Shown here one piece after another: positions 22,627-33,585 of a stretch of 64,000 nucleotides of DNA; the stretch's first letter is position 1; every line of letters starts with the position of its first letter. The translations under genes were made by a program, and so were the position numbers. The notes below the pieces were generated by a model. The model was not told the origin of the DNA, searched no databases, and saw nothing but the letters and a program-made list of their open reading frames with translations. Source of the DNA: Stromatinia cepivora (lineage: Eukaryota; Ascomycota; Leotiomycetes; Helotiales; Sclerotiniaceae); the NCBI GenBank assembly GCA_014898415.1, contig RCTD01000022.1, forward strand, positions 434,001 to 498,000, in the 5' to 3' direction.

Positions 22627-23720
22627 GAAGAAGCTTGAGATGGCGGAAAGGGCTGAGCAATAGGCTAGTGTGAGAGCTCTCGCTACACTTTCTTCACAAC
22701 CTGATGGCGACGCAATACAAGAATAAGAGGGGAGGGCTTGAGAGAACATTGTATATGGTCTTATGGTATATATCGCTGTATTTTCTCCAAGCTTTCCTTG
22801 TTGTCGTTGCTTAATCTTAAATCTTGTCCACAGGTCTCGTTGGCTGCTTTCTCTCCTTTCTGTGTTCTCTATTCTCTTATACCCCAAATAATCCCTAGCC
22901 ATAGCAGATGCAGTAGCCTCTCTAAATCCTATCTAGTTTAACCTCAATTCATACTTATGTGCACAACAATATCTTTTATCTTTTGAACAGTTTTAATAGT
23001 TGAATTCATGCACACTACATGGCGGAACCATAGTTCTAGTCAATAAGACACTTCAAGTCCTAGGTGAAAATTTTGTATCTCACTCCACGTCACTTCACAT
23101 CACTTCATATCATCATCGTGAGCGGGCGTGGTAAGTCACATTGGGGTCACAAAGAAGAAAGATAATGAGGAGTTAATCAGGTCTATACTTGGGACTATCT
23201 AAGTACAGACCACATTTATGGCATTCCGCATCAAGCATAACCTTATCCCGCATCAAGCAAAGATCTCCTCCTCTTATTAAAAGAGTGGCATATCACATAT
23301 TCATTTCTTAAAGAGAATAAGTCCAGAGGCATTAAGTCCTGGTGAGAGCAGGTAACTTACCTTACATCGAATCATGAGAAGGCATCACATTGGAAGAGAA
23401 ATTCCGACTTTAGAATCACTCTCTGTACGTAAGTATCAAGCCCGTGGTTCTTATGCATTTCAAAAACATAGTAGGTTCTACGTGAAAGCATCAAGCTCCA
23501 TTATTTATACACGTCAAGGACATACCTCATTGTTTCGTAGTACTATTTGCAAGTTAGTTTGAACAATGCAATGACCAGTCAATAGACTTGTCATGACCAA
23601 CTGAGGATACTCTCCTCGTAACTTTTACTGGTCGGAAGCTTAGCTTTATTCTCGACCTGAGGTAAAACAACCTTAGGTAAAACCTCTGCTTACTGCTCTT
23701 TGAGCTGAGGTGAAACCTCC
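22627..23720. other. intergenic, no supported gene
   Basis: Only short unmatched ORFs are seen. Around 23218-23260 the bases GGCATTCCGCATCAAGC and CCCGCATCAAGC form a short repeat, resembling the GGCATT motifs elsewhere in the accessory region. No RNA gene is seen. Confidence 0.5.
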
Positions 23721-24720
23721 TCAACTTTTGTCAAGGTTATCTGAATCTGGTATGCGAGACAACCAATACAGTAGCTGCTCCTTTGTTGCTTGACCAATTG
23801 GTAGATGTGGGTCATTGGACATGCCCTTCTTACCACGTCGGCTCCGAGATATGCCCTCAGATGGAGACTGGGAGTGTTCTGCAGGAATGTTCCATCGGCC
23901 TCGAGTTTCTTCGAGAAAACGATCGAATTTCTGTCGCGCACCGCAGCGGACCCAACTTGTGAGTGCCCTAGCTGACTCTTGACATTTCGCAATGACCACG
24001 GGATGATCAATATCGTCTAGATTCCAAGGCTCAGCGGATAGAAAAATTCTATCATCAAACCACACCTCGCGAACAAAAGTGTTACCAAGCAACTGTTCTG
24101 CGTGCTTTACAATTCGACCATGCTCCCCAATAAACATCTTTCCCGGGTCGATGCCACTCTTGGTAATGTCGACTGAATGTTGTGGTTTATTGTCTATGAG
24201 AGGAAACACGGGATCAATGTACAGTCGTTCACTTATTTTGATGATGAATGGCCGCGGCGGTTGTTCTCCTTCTGGCATACAGGACGACTGGCCAATGGGC
24301 GGCCGGCTCCATCTACGGCTGATGATCTTCTTCCAAATATTCTCTCATATGTAGATAGCGAAGAAACAAGTTTTGCGTCGTTGCGTCGCTCGACTTCTGC
24401 CTTCCAAGCTCTGTCAGGCTTCTGGATGTAACTTGGGAAGGGTGTGTTTGGCACTGGAGAAGTCATCATTAATACCATCAGCAATATGATTTCAACTTAA
24501 ACTTACAGAACTTCCTCCATGCCATAATGACAGTGCCATATCTGACCCACTCTCTGCCATATACTTCTCCATTGAAGAACTTCCTCTCATTGAGCGGAGG
24601 AACTGCGGTCAGCGCCGCTAAGTTTAATGTCACAAGAATGTCCTCATATAGTTTACATTATTTCTCGAAGAATTCATCGTCATAGTTATTGAACGTTTTT
24701 TTCCTCGTATTTTCGTCCAT
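23721..24720 (-). pseudogene. broken paralogue of the KH-like repeat gene
   Basis: The ATG at 24720 opens MDENTRKKTFNNYDDEFFEK and then meets TAA at 24658-24660. The same frame goes on as KLYEDILVTL to IMAWRKF. A clear intron follows (donor GTAAGT, acceptor CTCCAG), restoring LPNTPFPSYIQKPDRAWKAE. Near 24270-24330 the frame must shift to reach PRPFIIKISERL, then SVDITKSGIDPGKMFIGEHG with a GEHG loop, FLSAEPWNLDD and a basic tail, ending at 23721. Order, intron position and the KH-like block match the gene at 12234-13623, which has two modules where this has one. An unrecognised intron could remove the frameshift but not the early stop. Initiation downstream of that stop cannot be excluded. 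RNA binding is inferred only. Confidence 0.6.
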
Positions 24721-24950
24721 CGTTAATGTTTCTCGAAGTTTGGGAGCTTCGAAAATGGAGATGTCGATATTTTAGAAGGTCAAAGGTTCACGCGACAGAG
24801 ACCAAAATCATAAGATTTTGCACATTCTGAAAAATAAAATAAGCTACTCCCATTTGGGTGTTAGGGTCTTTTACATGAGTTTAATTATTTCTAAGATCTG
24901 TTTGGAGGTGAAGTGAAGGTGCCATATTTCTACCCTTGACCTGTGCGTGA
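24721..24950. other. short intergenic stretch
   Basis: The 5' flank of the broken KH-like gene. No feature is recognised beyond an A/T-rich patch near 24830. Confidence 0.4.
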
Positions 24951-25205
24951 CTATCAAAATCCATACTGAGGTCTTTCAAAGTCCGCCTGCATATTGAGGA
25001 ACCATCAAAGCCCATACTAAAGTACTGTAAAAGCTCATACTGAGGTACTATCAAATTCCATAATGAGGTACTACCAAAGCCCATCTTGAGCAACCATCAA
25101 AGTCCATAGCATAGTGAGGTACTATCAAAGCCCATAATGAGGAACCGTCAAAGCCTATATTGATGAGCTATCAAAGTCAATCCCATGCAACCATCAAAGC
25201 CGTCT
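24951..25205. repeat. minisatellite, about 25-31-bp unit
   Basis: About nine imperfect units built on CCATACTGAGGTACTATCAAAG. Examples start near 24959, 25018, 25056, 25079, 25104 and 25132. Spacing varies. The array ends in the 3' flank of the zinc-knuckle gene. Confidence 0.8.
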
Positions 25206-25265
25206 CCATCCGACCACCTTGGCCCCTATGAAATACTCACTCATCCATTACCCCGCAACTCCCCC

Positions 25266-26516
25266 TTATTTGTCACTTTCCTTCTTAATCGGTAGCTCCT
25301 TCCCGGGCTCCTCGCCCTTCGAGATTCTGCCATTTCCTGTTGATGGTTCATCCTTCACGGCACGCCGGGATCCATCAAAACCTACTTCAGGGTTGCCCCC
25401 AAGTCTGGGTGTGAGGCGCGATGACCTTGCACTATCTACATCCCTGGGGATTAAGTCGAAGGAAGACGAACTCACTCCCGGTCTATCAGACCGGGCATCA
25501 CGACGATTGCGTGGGTATCTGTTGTCGCATCGATCTGGTGAACGAGAACGACTGCGATCTCTATTTCCGCGTCGACCTGCTGAACCGGTGCGATCGCGAT
25601 TTCTGTTGCCTTGTCCATCAGTCGGATCTCCTTGGAACGATGGTACCCTATTCTCGTCATTCTACGAGGGATCCTTTATCACATTTTCGTAAACAAAGCT
25701 CTTCTCCCAATAATATGGGTTCTCTTTTTGATACTTTTTTGCGAACTCCACCGACCACGGGCGGGGTGGCTCTTTATTAGCATTCTCAGCGCGGTCGAGT
25801 TCAAGCCGCCAAAATTGTTCTGTGCGAAAATCTTTCGGAAACCTCAGGGGTGGTGCATTATCTCTGCGCGGGAGAGGGGGGTGCCGGGGCTCACCATTGT
25901 TTAACTTGGCTTTCGGATCGGTACATTGTACAAACGTATGCTGCGTCGTATTGCATAGTGGACATCCATCGATATGACCAGACTCGTTCACTGGGCCCAT
26001 GCACTTCTTTAAAACGTGCCCAGTCAGCCCGCAATTGCCGCATCTGCGTTCACGCAATTCTTGTTCATTTCTTCCCCGCCTGCGAGGCATCTCTTGATTG
26101 TGCGGCGGCGCGTTCAACTGTTGTTGCGTCGGAAATTGATCAACTGGAGGTGGTGGCACTCCCTGATTTCGAGAAGCCACATTAAACAGTTGCGGCTCCG
26201 AGTTCTGATAAACTGGAGATTGAACTCCTCCTTGCATAGCAAGATTCTGCAGAGGCATGTTGAACTGCTGGCGCCCCTGGAATTGATCAACTGATGGCGG
26301 TTGAAATCCTCTTTGCATCGCAATATTCTACCAGTATTCAGTCAGCGTAGTCTACGCCTGCAACTGAGCCTGCAAATTCAAAATTTGCATCTCCATTTGG
26401 TACTGCCAATTTTGGCTAGATGATCTATTAGATCCATCACCTTTATCGTCATTTTCTCTTCTATCCCTTCTTTCTCCTCCGCCAGGATCGCGCCGGTTGT
26501 TGCCGTAACCATTCAT
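25266..26516 (-). pseudogene. zinc-knuckle (CCHC) protein gene with three in-frame TAG codons
   Basis: One minus-strand frame runs from MNGYGNNRRDPGG at 26516 to KKESDK at 25266 with no indel. It is interrupted by TAG at 26349-26351, 26325-26327 and 25662-25664. Order: Arg/Gly-rich start, a helix near QNWQYQMEMQILNLQAQLQA, a Gln/Pro-rich middle, and the knuckle RRCGNCGLTGHVLKKC with CPLCNTTQHTFVQC. Next come PPLRFPKDFRTEQFWRLELD and an Arg/Ser/Asp-rich tail. CCHC knuckles bind single-stranded nucleic acid. All three stops are one C-to-T change from CAG glutamine. The longest uninterrupted part, 25662-26318, would give 218 aa including both knuckles and may still be expressed. No GT-AG intron of normal size removes the stops. 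I cannot tell whether this is a CCHC gene of the host or domesticated from a transposon. Confidence 0.6.
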
Positions 26517-26721
26517 CTTGCTTGGAAAGTGATGGTGTTGTCTTTTTTTTTGGAGTTGAAAGGTTTGAGAAGTGCGTGACAAAATCAAATCACAACCGCA
26601 ATGTGGACAATGGATATTGCGGAAATATGTTATTCCTTTTTGGGAATTAGGGTTACTTTTGAAATTTTCTAACTGGGTATCGGCTAACCTATTGGGAATG
26701 GAGTATTGAGTGTGAATTTGT

Positions 26722-26851
26722 GAGTGGAGTTGGGAGTGAAGTTGGGAGTGAAGTTGGGAGTGAAGTTGGGAGTGAAGTTGGGAGTGAAGTTGGGAGTGAA
26801 GTTGGGAGTGAAGTTGGGAGTGAAGTTGGGAGTGGAAGTTGGGAGTGAATT
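26722..26851. repeat. 12-bp tandem repeat GGGAGTGAAGTT
   Basis: Eight perfect units at 26732-26827 with imperfect units on both sides. The unit is a multiple of three, so both strands are open across it (NFTP on minus, KLGV on plus). That explains the repetitive ORFs here. It lies upstream of the zinc-knuckle gene. Confidence 0.95.
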
Positions 26852-27065
26852 ATTGAAAGTGAAGTGTGATGTCCCTTGTTTCCTCTCTATCATTAACCCT
26901 CCCCCATTCACCACTTCTCTCGTCCATCCATTTTATCTACTAATACTCGTCTCTTCCTCATCCTTAACAGTTTTGAGCTTCTCCTTCGTCTACCCTGCAG
27001 TTGTCGCCCAAATTTTCTATCTGCATTGTTCTTGGTTCCTTGGAACAATGGCTATATTGGTGAGC

Positions 27066-27308
27066 TTACTTTTCATTTTCCTTCGTCCTCCTTTCAGCCA
27101 ATTTCCTCATCCACTCATTGTACTCCCAATACTGACTTTCTGCAGGTGCTTCTCCTGAGTTCTGGCACATAGTGGGTAATGATGGCACCGGAGTCTGGAA
27201 ACTGGTGGAGAGTGGTAGTGCACCGTATGCCGGTTGCATAGACCCTTCTGCTTGCACAGCAATTGACCTTTCAATTCTAAATTGGTATCCCCTCGACTCC
27301 AATAACAT
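27066..27308 (-). CDS. possible small hypothetical gene
   Basis: An 80-codon frame directly downstream of IML1 on the same strand, from MLLESRGYQFRIERS to LAERRTKENEK. The end QYWEYNEWMRKLAERRTKE is helix-like and highly charged, which looks more coding than chance. A donor GTAAGC at 27069 and an acceptor CTGCAG near 27000 could add a short last exon. No family is recognised. It could instead be part of the IML1 3' untranslated region. Confidence 0.25.
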   Translation of the reverse strand: MLLESRGYQFRIERSIAVQAEGSMQPAYGALPLSTSFQTPVPSLPTMCQNSGEAPAESQYWEYNEWMRKLAERRTKENEK

Positions 27309-27395
27309 GCGTATACACCTGATGAGCGGAGGTCCTAAAATAGCCCCATGATTTTCGGCCGAGACTTATACTCAACCTATTATCTTTCAAACACA

Positions 27396-30300
27396 TTAAC
27401 CTTCAGCTATACTCCCCCTCGGACTTTCCTGCCTCGACGTATCACTAGCATTAGTCCCAATACTAATTTGCACACTGGGTCTTCTCCCAAGAATCGGCAA
27501 ACTACTCCCTATCCCTGGTACCCGCTCCAACCTCATCGGTGTCGGACTACTATCCCTTCCATCTCTCGCCAATATCCCTGGCGGTAGTCCCAATGTCGGG
27601 ATATTCGAATCAAGAAACATAGCAGGGTATGAGCTTCTAAGAGTTGGTGGCGTCGCGTGAGGTGGTGTCACTTTTTCAAAAACTTCCTTGTAGAAAAGTT
27701 CTAATTTCCAGCTATTGTGACAGAATTCTTCGAGTTCAGCTTTAATGATGTCGGGGTTAATGTTACCAGTGGTAGCTAATTTTGAATTGGGGAGAGAAGG
27801 ACCTAGTACATCAGCTGTCGCCCGTAAAGGAGGAGAGAGGGGGTAGGTCGCACGGAGAAGAGGAGAAGGGGCATGAGCCGCGCGTAGGATTGGTGATTGA
27901 AACGGACTAGATGTGCCTGCAGCAATGCCGGGATTATTCGCTATTGGACTCGGTCCCATGCGACTGGCGCCGGAATGATCCACTTTCATATATTTGTCTG
28001 TCTCTCTAGCTGATGCCGTCCTATTATTGTATAGTCGATTCGCTAAAAGAAGAAAATTACCTTCATCTGTAATCTGAGCAAGTAATACTCCGGATCTATG
28101 AATGTACTGGGTATAGGTATAATCTGGTCGTCCCCATGAATATGTCACATCAATGTTGCTTGGAAAATTCTTCGATGCCTCAATGTCAAGAACGAAATTA
28201 AACTTTTTCATGATCGCTTTTTGATAATAATGTCGATTAGACTGGGTAGTTTGTACTTGTGGAGTGAACGAATTGACATCAAAGTATGTTCGCGGCTGTT
28301 GATCCGGAGGCTGCAAAGATAATTCGATCAAGTAAGGGCTCCTGAATGGATGAACTGAAGCAATGGAACATGCCTCGCCAATTGGTGCTTCGACTAGTCG
28401 TAGGCCGTGTTGTTCTGCAGTTATTGCCCACGTATGTATGGCATCTTCAATCAACTTAGCTGTAACATTGAGCCAGTCGATCCGAATGTGGTAACAATTG
28501 TCAGGATTATGAAGACGATCATAGTGAAGGTTGATAAGTTCGGGACGATAGGAACGTTTCCGATGGTCGACATCATACTTCATAACTTTACTTAGAGAGA
28601 CCTTGGGTCTTTTCCCCCCATTTGTTGTTGGAGTTTGCACACCTGAGTCATTTGAACTATCGTCTTGCGTGGAGCTGGACCTCGCTCTATCTGGTCGTGG
28701 TGAGTCTTTGGGCATGACATCTGACATTGGAGTCGAAGGCACAGAATTTTCACGTCTTCGAGAACTGAACCAACCACTACGACTATCTGGTCGCTGTTTA
28801 GCATATTCTCCAGTGACCTGATAGAAATATTGTCCATCCCTGAAAGGATGACGTTTCTCAACATGGACAAATATTCCTGCATCTCTATCTCTCTCTTTGC
28901 CGAGATCCTTGTCTCTCAGCCTATGAGTCTCGTCAACCATAAGCAAATTGCCTAACTCAACCGCTTGATCACGATCTTCAATGTCCTCGAAGTTCTCAAG
29001 CAACCAAGTTGTCATATCCGAGCCAATGAAACAGTTGTAATGGAGACGAAAATGCCATCTTCTATTTTGCATGCGAACACCGCCCTTTTCAACAGGGGCT
29101 TGAATAGCTTCCGCCAAAGCGGCAATATCAAGCTTTGATTTTCGAAAACGATCCGTTTCTAGTAATTGCCCACGTCTGTTGGTATTTTCACTAGTCTCAA
29201 CGAGAGGTAAAGTTTCGAGTTCTGCGCTAACAACAACGGATGGATCCTCGGTCTTGTACACGATATCGAGAGGATTGGAATCTTTTATTTTCCTAGAAGC
29301 AAGACTCTGGAAACGTCGCTCTGAAGATGGAATATATCTGTGGCTTTGCCACATTTGGGTGAGCTTCCTAATACCTTCTAGCCGAACTTCCTCCTCATTG
29401 TCCTCACCTCTCATATTATCACGTCGAGATTGCGTTGGGCGTGCCACAGGAATCAAAACAAACCTTGCACGCCAGAATCGGAGATGCTCGGTCATGTCGT
29501 CTTCGAAACCCGCAATGAAAGAATCTACGTAATTCCAATTATATTCATCCTTCGATCGTCCCAACGTCATTCTGCGAGACTCATACGTATCACTCAGAGT
29601 CGTCCGAATTGCCGGATAGTACCCGGATGGATCCAAAGTTCCTGGGCTAGGTGTAGTCAAAGCTGTTGGTTTTCGGACGAACATATTAACTTCAATCTCC
29701 GTACCATTCACGCATGATAATTGGTGAATTATGTTGCCCATTGACATGAACACGCTGGCTCCATCCTCGGCGATACGATCACGGTCAAACACATTTGCGA
29801 TCTTCAAGGATTTTTGTCCAAATGCCTCAGCTACCGCTGGACCAATAACGATTTGAAAACCTTGGGAAAGTCGTAAGCTGATTAGCTCCCTCAAAAAGTC
29901 TTCCCTATTGTTTGGGTCTTCGCTGAGTTCATCTTCGAAATTCTGTGAGATATTGTATGGCTTTTGTTGATATTCAGTCTCAAGTTGAAACTTTGTAGGA
30001 AATGACTCGGTCGTCAATGGGACAGATGCAGGAGAGCAGAGGGATTTCCACTTCATTGTTCTAGTGCGGATCGGCTTAGGAAAGACATGTTGCCATCTTC
30101 TGTAGACTGTTTTCCCCATTGCGTCATTATCTGTGGGATTGGAGGGATTCAGCACACTGAGCCATGGCGATAAAGCAGTAGTTGGAGATAAAGTCGATGG
30201 TAATTCGGGAACTGCTTCTGCGAGCAGTTTCGAATTGAAGATTTTTTGATTGTCATTGGTTCTTAGCAGCTGCAAATTCCTCTGTTCATCTTCGCTACCC

Positions 30301-33201
30301 CTAGTCCCTTCGTAGAAGGAGCTCAAGACGGATCTAGATTTGAACTGGTTTGTTGAATCTAGAGACTGAAGTGCGCTTTTGATGGTCATGGGGCGTATTG
30401 AAGGACTTTTCTCCACCTCCACCTCCGGCTCACTTGTTCGTTTGCTTTCGATGGAACTGCTATCAGACCTCATTTTTGACCTTTCACTATTCGAAGACGG
30501 TGGTCGATCTTGGTTTACTGGAGCGCTAAGCAGATGGTTTGCCATAGTAAAAGTAGTTTTCTTCCTTGAATCAAACTCTTTCGATGAAGTAGAAACTGGT
30601 TTCGCGGCACTAGCATTCTCGGTATGTAATTCAGCTGCGACACCCTTAGGTGCGGCGATGCCAAACCCGTACTTGCCAAGGCTTATTTGTCGATTCAATT
30701 TTGTGGGTCGTACAGCAGGGGCTTTCGTTGCAGTCATGGCGCTACTTACACTGCTCTTGCGTGGTAGCATAGGATCATTTCTCTGCAAGCTTTGCTTCTC
30801 TTTGTCAAGCTTTTCTCCAGCGAGCAAGTTCATGCTTCTTGGGGTTGGACTATCATCGGTGAAAGAGGTACCAAACAATTTAGAATCATTTGCAAGAACC
30901 TTGCGCACAGTTTCCTCACTTCCTGGTTTGAAGGGTGACCTCGAACTTTTCTGTCGTGGGCCAATGAAAATTTCCATTATTTCAGAATGCTTAACGTCGT
31001 ATGTATCAAGTGCCTTCACGAATTTCTTTTCGGCTTGGGTAGCATGTCGATCAAGTATAGGTTTTGATGGTCCATTAATAAATTCTGAGAGGCTGAACTG
31101 CAACTTCACGCGTTCCCAAGAATAGGCATGCTTTTTCAGACCCGCAGTTTCACGGGATTCTTGAATTACCATTTGAGGGAAGACTACATCTAGTTGCAAA
31201 GGCGGAACGGCAATCTCAGTCATCGCATTTTCCATAACACTTGCCATTTCCATTTCGTACATCTTACAACGTATTGCAAAATCGCTAGAGGACTCGGCTA
31301 TTCGCTTTTTGAAGAAGTTCGAATCAGCTAGGGGATGCGTAGATAGAAGGTCTTGGGATGCCCCAGTCCAAAAAGATACATCGATCCAGTGCGGTATTGC
31401 GTAGCTCCACTCACTAGGGTCTTGTCGATTATTGGATGATGAATTTTGAAAAGCTCTATCACGAATCTTGGGCGGGGAAAGCGAGTCGTTTAAGGATGAG
31501 TAACTTCCAAATATAGGAGCTGTCTGACGCGGGGTGCTGTCCTCGCTGCGAAGAGCTCTGAAGTGTAATGCCTCTTGAAATGGAGCATACCTAGGATTTC
31601 TGTATCGAAAAAGAGGCACAGAGTGCAGTGGCATTTTTGGGAGACAAACTAGGTCAATTCCAATGCCGTTACCAATGAGACTTTCAGTGGTTTTTCGGAG
31701 AGTTTCATAATCTACTTCAAAAAGCCCAACACAGGGAGTTACAACAACGATGGATATTCCAGTCCTAACAAGATCTCGATCAATATAATCATGTGCGAAT
31801 TGGGTTGATGCGAGATCGATTGCTTCGAGAACATTTCCATGCATGGCAAGCGAAGGCTCGGCCTCGATACGTGTTCCAAGAGTGCCTTTATTTGTGGCTG
31901 AGAACGGCGCCCCCGAGGCCGTGACTAACTCGATTCGATGCATAGAGATATCTTTTCGAAAGAATTTAAATTCGCGCTTTAACTGATAGAGGATTGTTGT
32001 CCATTCTCCACTGGCCATCTCACTGACTACAACTCGATAAAAGTCCTTATATGGCTTCTTACTACCATCAGTCTGCACGCCCGTGTGGTAAGCGGTATCG
32101 TGGGATGATCTTGCTAATTCTGAAGCCAATCCAGTGTCGTATTCGACTCTTGTAAATAAGACTATACTGACTAAATGCTTCACTTTGAGCTGTACCCACT
32201 TTTTGAACAATGCTGGTAGAAAGCCATTCACCACTTTGTTGAACATTATTTCCCCTGAACCTTCGGAGTCAAAATCCCACATTTCCCTTGACATCTGAAT
32301 GAAAAGCACGTAACGCGCCGACTCGCTCCGGAAGACTGGTTTGGTAGTTGCCGAGAAGAACGCAGACTCCACCTTCCGACCACCAATGTAAACAGAAGTA
32401 ACTTGTGCCTTGATGGTACCCATGAACAAAATCTTTTGCCCTTTGTAGACGGCCTTGTCCACCATTTCGCCTACAGTCAATCTCCACATGTCTGATCGAG
32501 CAAGGTATTGATCTTTGAACGACATCTCAACATGGGACGCAGAACTGGTAGCTGGATCGGCCTGTGGACCATTATGATTAGTAATGAATCTGGGGCGAAA
32601 AGTTTGTAGAACGTACTGTGCAAAGTAGTACATTTGAACGATGCTTCAAATTGAATACATCGGCGATTGGTTTAGCAAGGGATACCTCCAATGAGGGCTG
32701 TTTCAGCTTCAGCTCCTTTGGCATATCTTTTGCAAGGAACAAATAACGTTTACCAAAGCCCACTTCATGCTTGGAGCCTTTCCCACGATGTTCATGGCCA
32801 GGTTGGTTCCACATGTAACTACCAAACCGCCCGGAAGCCATTGCGCTATCGATGTCTGGTTTATTTAACGTTAACTTGTCTTGAAAATCGCGAAATCCAG
32901 AGTCCGTTTTGAGGGCTACGATAGCCATGAGCTCCCCCGCCTTGACATCTGGGAATAAGTCCAGGTTTAAGATAACTTCGTCTTTCGAGGAAGTCTCATC
33001 GTGTGTCCAAAGGTTGCAGCGCCTCTCAACAGGAAGTTTTATAGGTATTGGGTCGTGCTGAATGGTTCCTGTGCTCGAGCACGAGGTGACTGGTCTGCTT
33101 GTAAACGCAGTCCCATTCTCAGAGCTGCCATTGCTAACCTGGCGCAGGTGAGAGACTCGTTGGTTCCCGCGTCGCGGGGTCAGTGGGAAAAGTGTTGACA
33201 T
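27396..33201 (-). CDS. IML1: Iml1, GATOR1/SEACIT subunit with DEP domain
   Basis: The exons are 32617-33201 and 27396-32561, giving 1916 aa. The 55-nt intron (GTACGT to CACAG, phase 0) joins NVLLCT to [20 protein letters not shown], a highly conserved Iml1 stretch. [21 protein letters not shown] sequence follows, then the N-terminal domain rich in LVVV-type strands to about residue 500. A disordered Ser-rich linker holds about residues 570-880. The DEP domain lies at about 1340-1440 ([23 protein letters not shown]). The C-terminal domain contains KEYFDVNSF-like and [16 protein letters not shown] blocks. In yeast Iml1/Npr2/Npr3 form the GTPase-activating complex for Gtr1 at the vacuole, restraining TORC1 when amino acids are low. 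It shares 384 bp of upstream DNA with the divergent URB1-like gene. Length fits filamentous ascomycete orthologues. Confidence 0.95.
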
Positions 33202-33585
33202 TTGAAGACATTAGCTAATTTAGCTCAATGAAAGCCAATTACGGGATCGGTATTATTTGTAGACCATGGCTGTCTGATTCAGGCTCGAATGTGCAAAGCA
33301 TCAAATCATCAATACTATCAATGTTAAAGCTATTCCTTAGAAGTGCGACGGGTTGTAAAGTTAGGGTGTAGATTTATTGTGACTTGGGACGTTACTAGCC
33401 ACATTAGAGCCACTAATTTCACGAGCGCCACAGCCTTAAATGTTCGGTGATTATTTCTACCGATTATCAAAATTTCGATAAGGCTGTCGAGAAAATTATT
33501 CTTGAGAACGAAAAGGATTGTCCAGACCACGGATGATGCAATCGACAATTGAACTTACCAATCATAAATTTCAAGGATATAAATC
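33202..33585. promoter_or_regulatory. shared divergent promoter region, IML1 / URB1-like
   Basis: These 384 bp separate the two start codons and must hold both promoters. I do not recognise a specific binding site. No open frame fills it. Confidence 0.6.

Noticed and set aside
22462..22902. 146-codon minus-strand ORF
   Set aside because: No domain features. The opposite strand shows coiled-coil-like fragments that better explain local composition.
26684..27158. ORFs with NFTP or KLGV repeats on either strand
   Set aside because: They are produced by the 12-bp tandem repeat, which is open in several frames. No other coding evidence.
30379..31125. Plus-strand ORF of 248 codons inside IML1
   Set aside because: Antisense shadow within the Ser-rich linker of IML1. 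No conserved motif.
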